A program made the position numbers and the translations under genes. A stretch of 64,000 nt of DNA from Gammaproteobacteria bacterium (GTDB taxonomy: Bacteria > Pseudomonadota > Gammaproteobacteria > JAJPIJ01): positions 1 to 64,000 of the forward strand of contig DATJVC010000007.1 in NCBI GenBank assembly GCA_035501935.1, written 5' to 3'. The notes below the pieces were generated by a model. The model was not told the origin of the DNA and ran no database searches. It saw nothing but the letters and a program-made list of their open reading frames with translations. Below, in pieces: positions 46,266 to 54,355 of this stretch. Positions within the stretch are counted from its first letter, which is position 1. Each line of letters starts with the position of its first letter.

Positions 46266-47582
46266 ATGACACAAGCCCTGACCCTGGTGGTGGATGATGA
46301 ACCGGCGATATGTGATTTGCTGGCGATTACGCTGCGCCGCATGGGGGTGGAAAGCGAAACGGTGGCGACGCTGGCAGATGCGCGCGAGCGATTGAATCAC
46401 CGCGCCTATGATTTATGCCTTACCGACATGCGGCTTCCGGATGGCGACGGCCTGCAATTGGTGGCCCACATCCAGAACCGTTTTCCCAACACGCCGGTCG
46501 CCGTCATCACTGCCCACGGCAACATGGAATCCGCCATCCAGGCGCTGAAATCGGGTGCCTTTGATTTCGTCACAAAACCGGTTGATCTTGCCGTGCTCAA
46601 GCGCTTGGTCAGCACGGCGATCAAACTGTCCGAGCAAAGACAGGAAGGGCAGCGCGGTTCACAACTCATCGGCGAATCGACCGGCATGCGTGAACTGCGC
46701 GAACGGATTACCAAGCTGGCGCGTAGCCAGGCACCGATTTACATTAGTGGCGAATCAGGCACCGGCAAGGAACTGGTGGCGCGCATGATCCACGAACAGG
46801 GCGCGCGGAGCGCCCAATCTTTTGTCCCGGTCAACTGCGGCGCCATTCCGCCGGATCTGATGGAGAGCGAATTCTTCGGCCACAAAAAGGGCAGTTTTAC
46901 CGGCGCAGTGGCGGACAAGCCGGGCTTATTTCAAGCGGCGCACGGCGGCACATTGTTTTTAGACGAGGTGGCTGATTTGCCGCTACCCATGCAAGTCAAG
47001 TTGCTGCGCGCCATACAGGAAAAGTCCGTGCGGCCGGTGGGCGCGCAGAGCGAAGTTGCAGTTGATACCCGCATCCTGAGCGCGACGCACAAGGACCTGG
47101 GGGCGTTGGTGCGCAGTGGCGGTTTCCGGCAGGATTTGTATTACCGGATCAATGTCATTGAACTGCACGTGCCGCCATTGCGCGAACGTTGCGAGGACAT
47201 CCCATTGCTGGTGGACTTCATTCTGGGCCGTCTGGCGCAGTCCGCTGGCATAGCCAAACCGGAGATGGCCGCCGGGGCGCTGGCGACTCTGCAGGCCTAT
47301 CCCTTTCCGGGCAATGTCCGCGAATTGGAAAACATCCTGGAGCGCGCGCTGACCTTGTGCGAGGGAAATGTCATCCGTGCGCAGGATATACATCTGCCGA
47401 AGACGACTGCCGAGGGCGTCAAGGAGCAACCCTTCGATTCCTATCTCGATGATGTGCAGAAAAAACACCTGCTGGAGGCATTGGAAGCGACTCACTGGAA
47501 CAAAACGGCCGCCGCCCGGCGGCTGGGCATCAGTTATGGCGCTCTGCGATATCGCTTGCAGCGACTGGGTCTCGAGCAATAA
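46266..47582 (+). CDS. pilR: Sigma-54-dependent regulator PilR
   Basis: 438 residues. The receiver domain has Asp-Asp in LVVDDEPAICD and the acceptor Asp in LCLTDMRLPDGDG (about Asp53). The AAA+ domain has Walker A GESGTGKELVARMIHEQG and the sigma-54 contact loop, here GSFTGA. The C-terminal Fis-type helix-turn-helix is LEALEATHWNKTAAARRLGISYGALRYRLQRLG. It activates pilA with RpoN. A sigma-54 promoter is visible in the following intergenic region. Confidence 0.95.
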   Translation: MTQALTLVVDDEPAICDLLAITLRRMGVESETVATLADARERLNHRAYDLCLTDMRLPDGDGLQLVAHIQNRFPNTPVAVITAHGNMESAIQALKSGAFDFVTKPVDLAVLKRLVSTAIKLSEQRQEGQRGSQLIGESTGMRELRERITKLARSQAPIYISGESGTGKELVARMIHEQGARSAQSFVPVNCGAIPPDLMESEFFGHKKGSFTGAVADKPGLFQAAHGGTLFLDEVADLPLPMQVKLLRAIQEKSVRPVGAQSEVAVDTRILSATHKDLGALVRSGGFRQDLYYRINVIELHVPPLRERCEDIPLLVDFILGRLAQSAGIAKPEMAAGALATLQAYPFPGNVRELENILERALTLCEGNVIRAQDIHLPKTTAEGVKEQPFDSYLDDVQKKHLLEALEATHWNKTAAARRLGISYGALRYRLQRLGLEQ

Positions 47583-47909
47583 AGATCTGCTGATTTTCAG
47601 CAAATACTGCTGCCAATCAACCGGTCGCACAGCATTATGAGTGGTGGGGTCTGGAGGTGCCGATGTGAAAAAAGACACTGGATTGTGACGTGGTGGGCAT
47701 TTGATCTGTTTTGACCCGTGAAAAACATCACATTATAGTATGGAAGACAGGGATGGTACGTATAATGCCTAATTAAAGCCATCCAAGTTCATCTTGAATG
47801 CCGATTTTTGTATATTCCACCTGCGAGGATGAGTTCTTTTAGGGTGGGTGCAAAAGGCACATGAGGGACTAAGGATAAATTAACCGGTTAAGTCAACAGG
47901 AGAAACATC
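47583..47909 (+). other. Intergenic region: pilA control region
   Basis: 327 bases without a gene. They hold the candidate sigma-54 promoter at 47754-47768, a long leader and the pilA ribosome-binding site (CAACAGGAG just before ATG 47910). The upstream part (47600-47740) is where PilR would bind, though no clear consensus was marked. Several T/A-rich stretches are present, in contrast with the GC-rich flanks. Confidence 0.6.
47754..47768 (+). promoter_or_regulatory. Sigma-54 promoter of pilA
   Basis: TGGTACGTATAATGC matches TGGCACG-N4-TTGC with two changes, keeping the invariant GG and GC 10 bases apart (47755-47756, 47767-47768). Transcription would begin near 47780, about 130 bases before pilA. 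pilS-pilR lie directly upstream, which makes the assignment likely. Confidence 0.65.
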
Positions 47910-48332
47910 ATGAAGAAATTGCAACAGGGCTTTACGCTGATCGAGTTGATGATCGTGGTCGCGATCATCGGCATTCTGGCGGCGGTGGCGATTCCCGCGT
48001 ATCAGGATTACACCATCCGCGCGCGCGTCACGGAGGGCATCGGCATGGCGGCCGCTGCGAAGACGGCGGTGTCTGAATACCGCTTGAGCAGGACCGCGTT
48101 CCCCGCTGATAACAGCGCGGCAGGCGTCGCCAATACCATCTCGTCTAAGTTTGTGACCGGTCTGACCGTGACCAGCGGTGTCATTACGGTTACCTATGCC
48201 ACTTTGGGTAACACCAACGCCGATGGCAAGACGATTACTTTCGCTCCCACCTTGTCAAATTCAACCGTACAGTGGATTTGCACAGGCGGCAATATGCCTG
48301 GAAAGTACCGGCCGGCGAATTGCCGTCCGTAA
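47910..48332 (+). CDS. pilA: Type IV major pilin PilA
   Basis: 140 residues. The short leader MKKLQQG is cut before Phe8, with Glu at +5 ([32 protein letters not shown] split here as the class IVa pilin N-terminus). The C-terminal disulfide region has two cysteines (VQWICTG and PANC). Many Ser/Thr residues in mid-protein ([19 protein letters not shown]) offer O-glycosylation sites. The strong ribosome-binding site AGGAG and the following terminator show an independently expressed transcript. The pilin is exported and processed by PilD. Confidence 0.96.
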   Translation: MKKLQQGFTLIELMIVVAIIGILAAVAIPAYQDYTIRARVTEGIGMAAAAKTAVSEYRLSRTAFPADNSAAGVANTISSKFVTGLTVTSGVITVTYATLGNTNADGKTITFAPTLSNSTVQWICTGGNMPGKYRPANCRP

Positions 48333-48351
48333 TCGGGTAGTTTAATTTGTG

Positions 48352-48383
48352 AAAAACCCCGGCTTGATGCCGGGGTTTTTTTT
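48352..48383 (+). terminator. Rho-independent terminator after pilA
   Basis: CCCCGGC (48357-48363) pairs with GCCGGGG (48369-48375) around TTGAT and is followed by TTTTTTTT. An A run precedes it, so it may also work on the other strand. The next gene starts only 4 bases further on, so its transcription must come from read-through or from its own promoter within pilA. Confidence 0.93.
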
Positions 48384-48386
48384 GGT

Positions 48387-50324
48387 ATGACCGACATGTC
48401 CCGACGTCGATCCCTGCTGATAGCGGCAGCATTTTATGTGCTGTTGGTTGTCGTATGGTTGGCTTACAGATCGGGGTTGGAAGGCGGACTCATCTTTGAT
48501 GATTTGGTCAATCTGGCGCCGCTGACTGATCTCGACAGCGGCAAATTAACCTGGCTTGAAGTGGCCACACAGAATTTTTCAGGCCCGCTCGGCAGGCCAC
48601 TGGCCATGTTGACGCTCGCATTTAACGTGCTGACCTCCGGGCCCGATATATGGACCTATAAACTCACGAATCTGGCCATACACCTTCTTTGCGGGTGCCT
48701 CATTTTCTGGCTTAGCGGGCGCTTGTTCCGTAATGTCCAGGAACTGGCCGCCTACCGCTGGTCTTGGGCGCTCTGGGTTGCCGGCTTGTGGCTGTGCTCA
48801 CCTTTGTTCGTGAGTACCGTGCTTTATATCGTGCAACGGATGGCGCAACTGGCCGCTTTGTTCACCTTTGCTGGATTGCTGCTCTATGTCATGGGTCGCC
48901 AGAATATCGACGGTAGATTTTACCGTGGCGCGGCTTTGATTTTCTCCGCCTTTATCATTTGTTGGCCGGCCGCGACATTCAGCAAGGAGACTGGCGCACT
49001 GTTCCCGGCACTTGCGTGGATCGTGGAGCTTTTCGTATTCCGCTTCCAGGGATCGCAGCGCGTGCGCCGATTGTTGTGGATATTGTACCTTGTCACACTG
49101 GGCCTGCCGGCGGCAGGAGTGCTTGTCGCTGTTCTATCGCGGCCCGACTTGGTGCTGGCGGGATATCAATTCCGGGATTTTACTGTTGCTGAACGCATCT
49201 ACACCGAGGCGCGCATACTGTTCGATTATCTGCACCAACTGCTTCTGCCGCAGGGGAGCGCGATGGGGCTGTACCATGATGATTTCCCCCGTTCAACGGG
49301 TTTGTTGTCGCCTCCAATCACGCTAGTGGCATTGATGTCATGGGTTGGATTTCTACTGGCGGGATGGCTCGGTCGCAATACACGCGCGCGATTATTTGGT
49401 TTTGCCGTGTTTTTTTTCCTGGGGGCGCAATTGCTGGAATCCACGGTATATCCGCTGGAACTTTATTTTGAACATCGCAATTACGTGGCGGGATACGGCA
49501 TATACGTGGGGTTGGCCGCCCTCGCCGCAACGGTTTTTCAATTCAAGCATGACGCCCCGGCTGTCTTGAAAGTATTTTTGGCCACGGTACCGCTCATGTT
49601 TGCGCTGGCTACGAGTCAGCGCGTACTGGCGTGGCAATCCCCCGCCCAGACCCTGCTGATTACAGAAGCGCATCATTCCCATTCGCCACGGGTCAACATG
49701 GATCTTGCATTATGGTTTGCGGGTGTTGGTGATATTGCCAACGCAGAGGAACGCCTTCGGCGTGTCGAAGAGCTTAAGCCGAACAATTCTGGAGTGGCGC
49801 TCGTGCGACTGCTGGCGCATTGTTCCACTCACTGGCCGGTGCCCGCCGAGGACTATGCAAAACTCCAGACCATCGTAGACATGGCGCCTGACGGCGTTAC
49901 CGCCACATCCCTGCAGTGGCTGGCGAAGAAACTGCGCTCAAATCAATGCGACGAAGTGGATCGGAAACATCTCACCGACGCAGCTACCCGTTGGTGGTTG
50001 CACACCCGGAAGCTCCCCAATGAAAATATCCTGTGGAATCTGCATCTCGCCATGGCTGACCTGTATCGGCAGGAACATCGTTATTATGCGGCCTTGGCCC
50101 ATCTCTATGCCGCCCTCGAGATCTACCCGGATGTGCTCGATCCGGAGCTAATCGCGGCCGATATTTCGATTGAGCTGGGTGACTTGAGGCGGACCCAGGG
50201 GATAGTCAACGACCTCAAAAGGCGGGACAAACATCGAAAGCGATACCAGACTTTCCTCATCACCGCTTTCCAGTACTATTTGGATTCTAAACTGCGGCCT
50301 CCTTCCCCACGCGCACCAAAATGA
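48387..50324 (+). CDS. GT-C-fold membrane protein with C-terminal TPR region (pilin glycosylation candidate)
   Basis: 645 residues. About 11 membrane helices fill residues 10-420. The first periplasmic loop has LIFDDLVNLAPL (Asp38-Asp39), followed by GPLGRPLAMLTLAFN. Later loops contain YIVQRMAQLAALF, TFSKETGALFPALAW and YFEHRNYVAGYG. The last 220 residues look like TPR-type helices. This layout resembles TMTC/PMT-type O-glycosyltransferases and TfpW/TfpM-like pilin oligosaccharyltransferases. It sits directly after pilA and its terminator, and overlaps its paralog by 4 bases. The function is inference. Confidence 0.75.
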   Translation: MTDMSRRRSLLIAAAFYVLLVVVWLAYRSGLEGGLIFDDLVNLAPLTDLDSGKLTWLEVATQNFSGPLGRPLAMLTLAFNVLTSGPDIWTYKLTNLAIHLLCGCLIFWLSGRLFRNVQELAAYRWSWALWVAGLWLCSPLFVSTVLYIVQRMAQLAALFTFAGLLLYVMGRQNIDGRFYRGAALIFSAFIICWPAATFSKETGALFPALAWIVELFVFRFQGSQRVRRLLWILYLVTLGLPAAGVLVAVLSRPDLVLAGYQFRDFTVAERIYTEARILFDYLHQLLLPQGSAMGLYHDDFPRSTGLLSPPITLVALMSWVGFLLAGWLGRNTRARLFGFAVFFFLGAQLLESTVYPLELYFEHRNYVAGYGIYVGLAALAATVFQFKHDAPAVLKVFLATVPLMFALATSQRVLAWQSPAQTLLITEAHHSHSPRVNMDLALWFAGVGDIANAEERLRRVEELKPNNSGVALVRLLAHCSTHWPVPAEDYAKLQTIVDMAPDGVTATSLQWLAKKLRSNQCDEVDRKHLTDAATRWWLHTRKLPNENILWNLHLAMADLYRQEHRYYAALAHLYAALEIYPDVLDPELIAADISIELGDLRRTQGIVNDLKRRDKHRKRYQTFLITAFQYYLDSKLRPPSPRAPK

Positions 50325-52270
50325 CAGCCAAGCCGGCCCGCAATATCCGGGAGAAGATTCACTCGTGGCGAAAGGGTGAAACATGGTTGTTCGGTACAGG
50401 CTGTTTCGCGCTCCTGGCCCTGTGTGTGCGGCTGTACTGGCCTGGAATGAGCGGCCCATTAATCTTCGATGACTATCCACAGATTTCCCCGTTGCTTGGT
50501 CTGGATTCGAGCCCACAATTCGACTGGCGCGGCTATGTACTAAGCAACAGCGGCCTGCTGGGTCGCCCGGTCGCCATGGCCAGTTTTCTGATGAATGCGC
50601 TGAGCAGCGGGCCGGATATCTTTGCGTGGAAATACTCCAATGTCATGCTTCATGTACTGATCGGCATGATATTGATTTGGCTGTCCGCATGCCTGCTATC
50701 GACGCGACGGGAGGCCGCCGGCACCTCGCGGGACTGGCTGCCGGCGCTGGCTGTCGGTGGGTTCTGGTTGTTGCATCCTCTGCACGTCAGTACGGTTCTA
50801 TACGTCGTTCAACGCATGGCACAGCTTTCGGCCCTGTTCTGCTTCGCCGGCATGTTGTGTTACTGGCAGGGACGGCAGCTGCAGATAGAGAATCGTAAGG
50901 GCGGCCATCTGATGGTGATGCTCACCTATCTTGTATTCATGCCGCTTGCCGCATTCAGCAAAGAGAATGGCGCGTTGTTGCCCGTTTACACCCTGCTCAT
51001 GGAAGTCTATTTTCTGAAGTTCAAGGGTGATCGCCCGACACGACGCACGGTCACCGGCTCGTTCATCCTGTTTCTTCTGGTTCCAGGTTTCGTGGGCATG
51101 TTTGTATTGTTGTCCGAATACCACTATTCGCTGAAAGCGGCGTATGCGCTCCGGGACTTCAACCTCCCGCAACGGTTGCTGACCGAACAGCGGATATTGT
51201 TGCTGTATATGTCGCAAATACTGGCTCCAGCGCTGGCAAAATACGGGTTGTTTCACGACGATATTCCAATTTCGACGGATTGGCTGACACCGCCGTCGAC
51301 ACTGGTCGCGGGGATGGTTCTGCTGTTGCTGGCATGGATTGCATGGAAAATCCGGGACCGAAGGCCTGTCGTTGGGTTCGGCATTGCGTTTTTTTTCGCC
51401 GGGCACTTGATGGAATCGACGGTTTTGCCCCTGGAACTGGTCTTCGAGCATCGCAATTATCTGCCCTCCTATGGCCTTTTGCTGGCAGCTTGTGATCTGA
51501 TACGGGCACTGAACTGGCCGGTGGCCGTCAATACAACCTTGGCACTCGTCGTCGGTGCGTTGTTAAGTCTTGTTCTGGGACTGCATGTCGATAAATGGTC
51601 CAGTTACCCGGCGATGCTGGCGTATTTCACCCAGACCCATCCCCAGTCACCGCGCGTACGCGCCAGCGTGGCGGAATATCTCACGGGGCAGCGTCGTTAT
51701 CAGGATGCGCTGCGACTGCTTGAGGGCGAACAGATACAGGGTGCGTTGTTTCAAAGGCTTTACATACGTTGCCGCAGCGATCACCGTCTGCCGGAAGGGG
51801 CGCTGGAACAGGCGACGAACTCACTCAGCCATGCTTTGGACAACTATGCCATGAGCGGTCTGATCGAAGTGGGCCGTCAAGGTCTGGATGATGGTTGTCA
51901 GTTCGATCATGACGGTTTCCTCGAACTCATGAAGCGGGCCGACAAACTGGGCGTGCCCGCCGGCGCCACTCGTTATAAGCTTCTTATCTATCAGGCACAC
52001 TATCAGTGGAGTCTTCGCAGGTTTGAAGATGCCATGGCAACTCTGCTTGGAGCATATAATATTCTTCCGGATGATCCCGTGCCTCTATTCCTGATGACTG
52101 AATGGCTGATCAGCTTGAAACGAGTCAAAGAAGCGCACATGTATTACGATAAGGCCGTGCGCGTGTCGAAGGCTTCGCACAAGGACTACAGCGCATTCGT
52201 TAAAAATGTCGGTCTCATGTTCGACGCGCCGGAGAAGGCGGCACACTGGCAACAGGGCGATTTGTCTTGA
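50321..52270 (+). CDS. Second GT-C/TPR membrane protein, paralog of the preceding gene
   Basis: 649 residues with the same layout as its neighbour. Shared motifs are LIFDDYPQISPLL (Asp50-Asp51), LGRPVAMASFLMNAL, YVVQRMAQLSALF, AFSKENGALLPVYTLL and FEHRNYLPSYG, followed by a helical TPR-like C-terminus (about 440-640). Similarity is clear along the membrane part but weak in the C-terminus, so the pair is an old tandem duplication. Its start overlaps the first gene's stop by 4 bases. It probably has a related but distinct glycan or protein target. Confidence 0.75.
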   Translation: MTAKPARNIREKIHSWRKGETWLFGTGCFALLALCVRLYWPGMSGPLIFDDYPQISPLLGLDSSPQFDWRGYVLSNSGLLGRPVAMASFLMNALSSGPDIFAWKYSNVMLHVLIGMILIWLSACLLSTRREAAGTSRDWLPALAVGGFWLLHPLHVSTVLYVVQRMAQLSALFCFAGMLCYWQGRQLQIENRKGGHLMVMLTYLVFMPLAAFSKENGALLPVYTLLMEVYFLKFKGDRPTRRTVTGSFILFLLVPGFVGMFVLLSEYHYSLKAAYALRDFNLPQRLLTEQRILLLYMSQILAPALAKYGLFHDDIPISTDWLTPPSTLVAGMVLLLLAWIAWKIRDRRPVVGFGIAFFFAGHLMESTVLPLELVFEHRNYLPSYGLLLAACDLIRALNWPVAVNTTLALVVGALLSLVLGLHVDKWSSYPAMLAYFTQTHPQSPRVRASVAEYLTGQRRYQDALRLLEGEQIQGALFQRLYIRCRSDHRLPEGALEQATNSLSHALDNYAMSGLIEVGRQGLDDGCQFDHDGFLELMKRADKLGVPAGATRYKLLIYQAHYQWSLRRFEDAMATLLGAYNILPDDPVPLFLMTEWLISLKRVKEAHMYYDKAVRVSKASHKDYSAFVKNVGLMFDAPEKAAHWQQGDLS

Positions 52271-52386
52271 TAAACGATGGCTCACAAATCAAAACCAGTC
52301 GCTGGATTGTGGCAGTGATCGCGATGGGAGTGACACTCTTCCGATCGTCCGCATCGCACGTGGCGGTGCTTCTGGCCGCTTGCTAG
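52267..52386 (+). CDS. Possible 39-codon membrane peptide
   Basis: A TTG overlapping the preceding stop (TTGA) opens a frame of 39 codons ending in TAG at 52384-52386. The middle is hydrophobic (RWIVAVIAMGVTLF) and the end is AVLLAAC. It fills the whole gap before the GT2 gene. There is no ribosome-binding site of its own and no known family, so it may be chance. Confidence 0.2.
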   Translation: MINDGSQIKTSRWIVAVIAMGVTLFRSSASHVAVLLAAC

Positions 52387-52399
52387 GTTGAGCGCATTT

Positions 52400-53293
52400 A
52401 TGAGACCACCATCATCATCCACGGACGTGTCCATGGCGGGAATCAGCATCGTACTGCCCGCCCACAATGAGGCGTCGGCCATGGCGACCCTGATCCCATC
52501 GTTACGGACGCTGTATCCGGAGGCGGAACTCATTGTCATCGACGACGGGTCCGATGACGGTACCGGTGGAACTGCGCAGAAATCAGGCGCCAGGGTGATT
52601 TTGCATCCCTACGGGATGGGCAACGGAGCGGCGATCAAGTCTGGCGCCCGCGCCGCGAGCCGGCAAGTCATGGTATTCATGGACGCAGATGGCCAACACG
52701 CCCCGGCCGATATCGAACGCCTGATCGGCAAATTGAACGAAGGCTATGACATGGTGGTTGGCGCGCGGGGTGGGGCCTCGCAGGCCAGTATGGGACGCTG
52801 GCTGGCGAATGCCTTCTACAATCGCTTCGCAAGCTGGATGGTGGGGCACCATGTCGCGGATCTGACTTCCGGTTTTCGTGCCGCCCGTGCAGATAAGTTT
52901 CGCGAGTTCCTGCATCTGCTCCCCAACGGCTTTTCTTATCCGGCCACGTCGACCATGGCATTTTTCCGTTCCGGATACACGGTGGGCTATGTTCCCATTG
53001 TTGCGGGGAAACGCGTGGGCAAGAGCCACATCAGGCCATTGCGGGATGGCATCCGCTTTCTGCTGATCATGTTCCGTATCTGCACCCTGTACGCGCCGTT
53101 GAAACTGTTCCTGCCCATCAGCGCTTCAGTGTTTGTCACCGGCCTCGGATATTACCTCTACACCTATTTCACCAGCGGGCGGTTTACCAACATGAGCGCA
53201 TTGTTGTTCATCTCCTCACTGCTGATCTTTCTCATCGGCCTCGTGTCCGAACAAATCACCATGCTGTTGTATCAGAAAAGTAATCAGCGATGA
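52400..53293 (+). CDS. Membrane-associated family 2 glycosyltransferase
   Basis: About 297 residues. GT-A fold: ISIVLPAHNEASAMATLI, the Asp pair in LIVIDDGSDDGT, and the metal-binding DxD-like MDADGQHAPADI (about 95). Two membrane helices occur at the C-terminus (LFLPISASVFVTGLGYYLYTY; LLFISSLLIFLIGLVSEQI). This resembles polyprenyl-phosphate mannosyl- or glucosyltransferases (DPM/GtrB type), which would feed a GT-C enzyme. TTG at 52388 and ATG at 52433 are alternative starts. It overlaps the DUF354 gene by 4 bases. Confidence 0.9.
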   Translation: MRPPSSSTDVSMAGISIVLPAHNEASAMATLIPSLRTLYPEAELIVIDDGSDDGTGGTAQKSGARVILHPYGMGNGAAIKSGARAASRQVMVFMDADGQHAPADIERLIGKLNEGYDMVVGARGGASQASMGRWLANAFYNRFASWMVGHHVADLTSGFRAARADKFREFLHLLPNGFSYPATSTMAFFRSGYTVGYVPIVAGKRVGKSHIRPLRDGIRFLLIMFRICTLYAPLKLFLPISASVFVTGLGYYLYTYFTSGRFTNMSALLFISSLLIFLIGLVSEQITMLLYQKSNQR

Positions 53294-54354
53294 GAGTGCT
53301 GATCGACGTCAACCATCCCGCCCACGTCCACTTTTTCCGTCATCCCCTGCGGACGCTGCGAGAGCGCGGACATGACGTGCTGGTGACCAGCCGCGACAAG
53401 GAAATGGCGCTGGATCTGCTGCGTGATCTCGGTATACGAAATATCACCCTGTCTTCCCAAGGCGGTGGAGGTCTGCTGATGCTCGCGCGCGAACTGGTGA
53501 TCCGGGACGTACGGCTGTACCGCGTCGTCAAAGAATTCCACCCCGAAGTCATGGCGGCGATCGGAGGCACCTTTATCGCCCACGTGGGCGCATTGACGCA
53601 CGTGCCATCGCTGGTGTTCTACGACACTGAAAACGCCACACTGCAGAATGCGATTACCTATCCGCTGGCCTCCTGCGTGTTTGCGCCGCGGTGCTATGAG
53701 GCTTGGTTGCCGGAACGGAGGCATGTACGTTACGACGGCTATCATGAGCTGTCTTATCTGCACCCCCGTTATTTTTCACCGGACCGGCGCATCGCCGAAG
53801 AAAACGGTCTGGCCGGGAACGGCAACACGTTTTTTCTGCGTCTGGTGTCATGGCGGGCAAATCACGATATCGCCGAACAAGGCTGGACGACGGAATTGCT
53901 GCGTCGTGTGATCCGAAAATTATCAGCGCTGGGCCGTGTGTTGATCTCATCAGAGGCGGCATTGCCCCCCGATTTGCAGGAATTCCGTTATGCCGGCAGC
54001 CCGGCGCAGGTGCATCACGTTCTGGCATTCTGCCGCGCTTTTGTGGGAGAGAGCGCGACCATGGCATCGGAGTGCGCCGTGCTCGGGGTGCCGGCGATCT
54101 ATGCCGCGCATACGGGCCGCGGCTACACCAACGAACAGGAGCGGCGTTATGGTCTGGTGATCAACGTGCGGTCGTTGGGCTGGTCCGTTCTGGAATCGGC
54201 GATGGATCGAATATTGTCACTGCCGCCCGAACAAGGTCAGCATGCCAGAGCCCGGCTGCTGGCCGAGACCATTGACGTGGCGGCCTTCGTTGTCGAATGC
54301 CTGGAAACATTTCCGGAACCCCTGCGTCGTTATCAACGTTCGCAGACTGCTTGA
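53290..54354 (+). CDS. DUF354 family protein (GT-B-like)
   Basis: 354 residues. It begins MRVLIDVNHPAHVHFFRHPL, the hallmark of DUF354, and continues in a two-Rossmann GT-B-like layout. A C-terminal part with FVGESATMASECAVLGVPAIY resembles nucleotide-sugar-binding loops. The family is found in polysaccharide clusters, and a glycosyltransferase or epimerase-like role is assumed. One base separates its stop from the asparagine synthase start. Confidence 0.87.
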   Translation: MRVLIDVNHPAHVHFFRHPLRTLRERGHDVLVTSRDKEMALDLLRDLGIRNITLSSQGGGGLLMLARELVIRDVRLYRVVKEFHPEVMAAIGGTFIAHVGALTHVPSLVFYDTENATLQNAITYPLASCVFAPRCYEAWLPERRHVRYDGYHELSYLHPRYFSPDRRIAEENGLAGNGNTFFLRLVSWRANHDIAEQGWTTELLRRVIRKLSALGRVLISSEAALPPDLQEFRYAGSPAQVHHVLAFCRAFVGESATMASECAVLGVPAIYAAHTGRGYTNEQERRYGLVINVRSLGWSVLESAMDRILSLPPEQGQHARARLLAETIDVAAFVVECLETFPEPLRRYQRSQTA

Positions 54355-54355
54355 A

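Noticed and set aside
47597-47782. A 61-codon minus-strand frame in the pilA control region
   Set aside because: No ribosome-binding site or family resemblance; it covers the sigma-54 promoter region.
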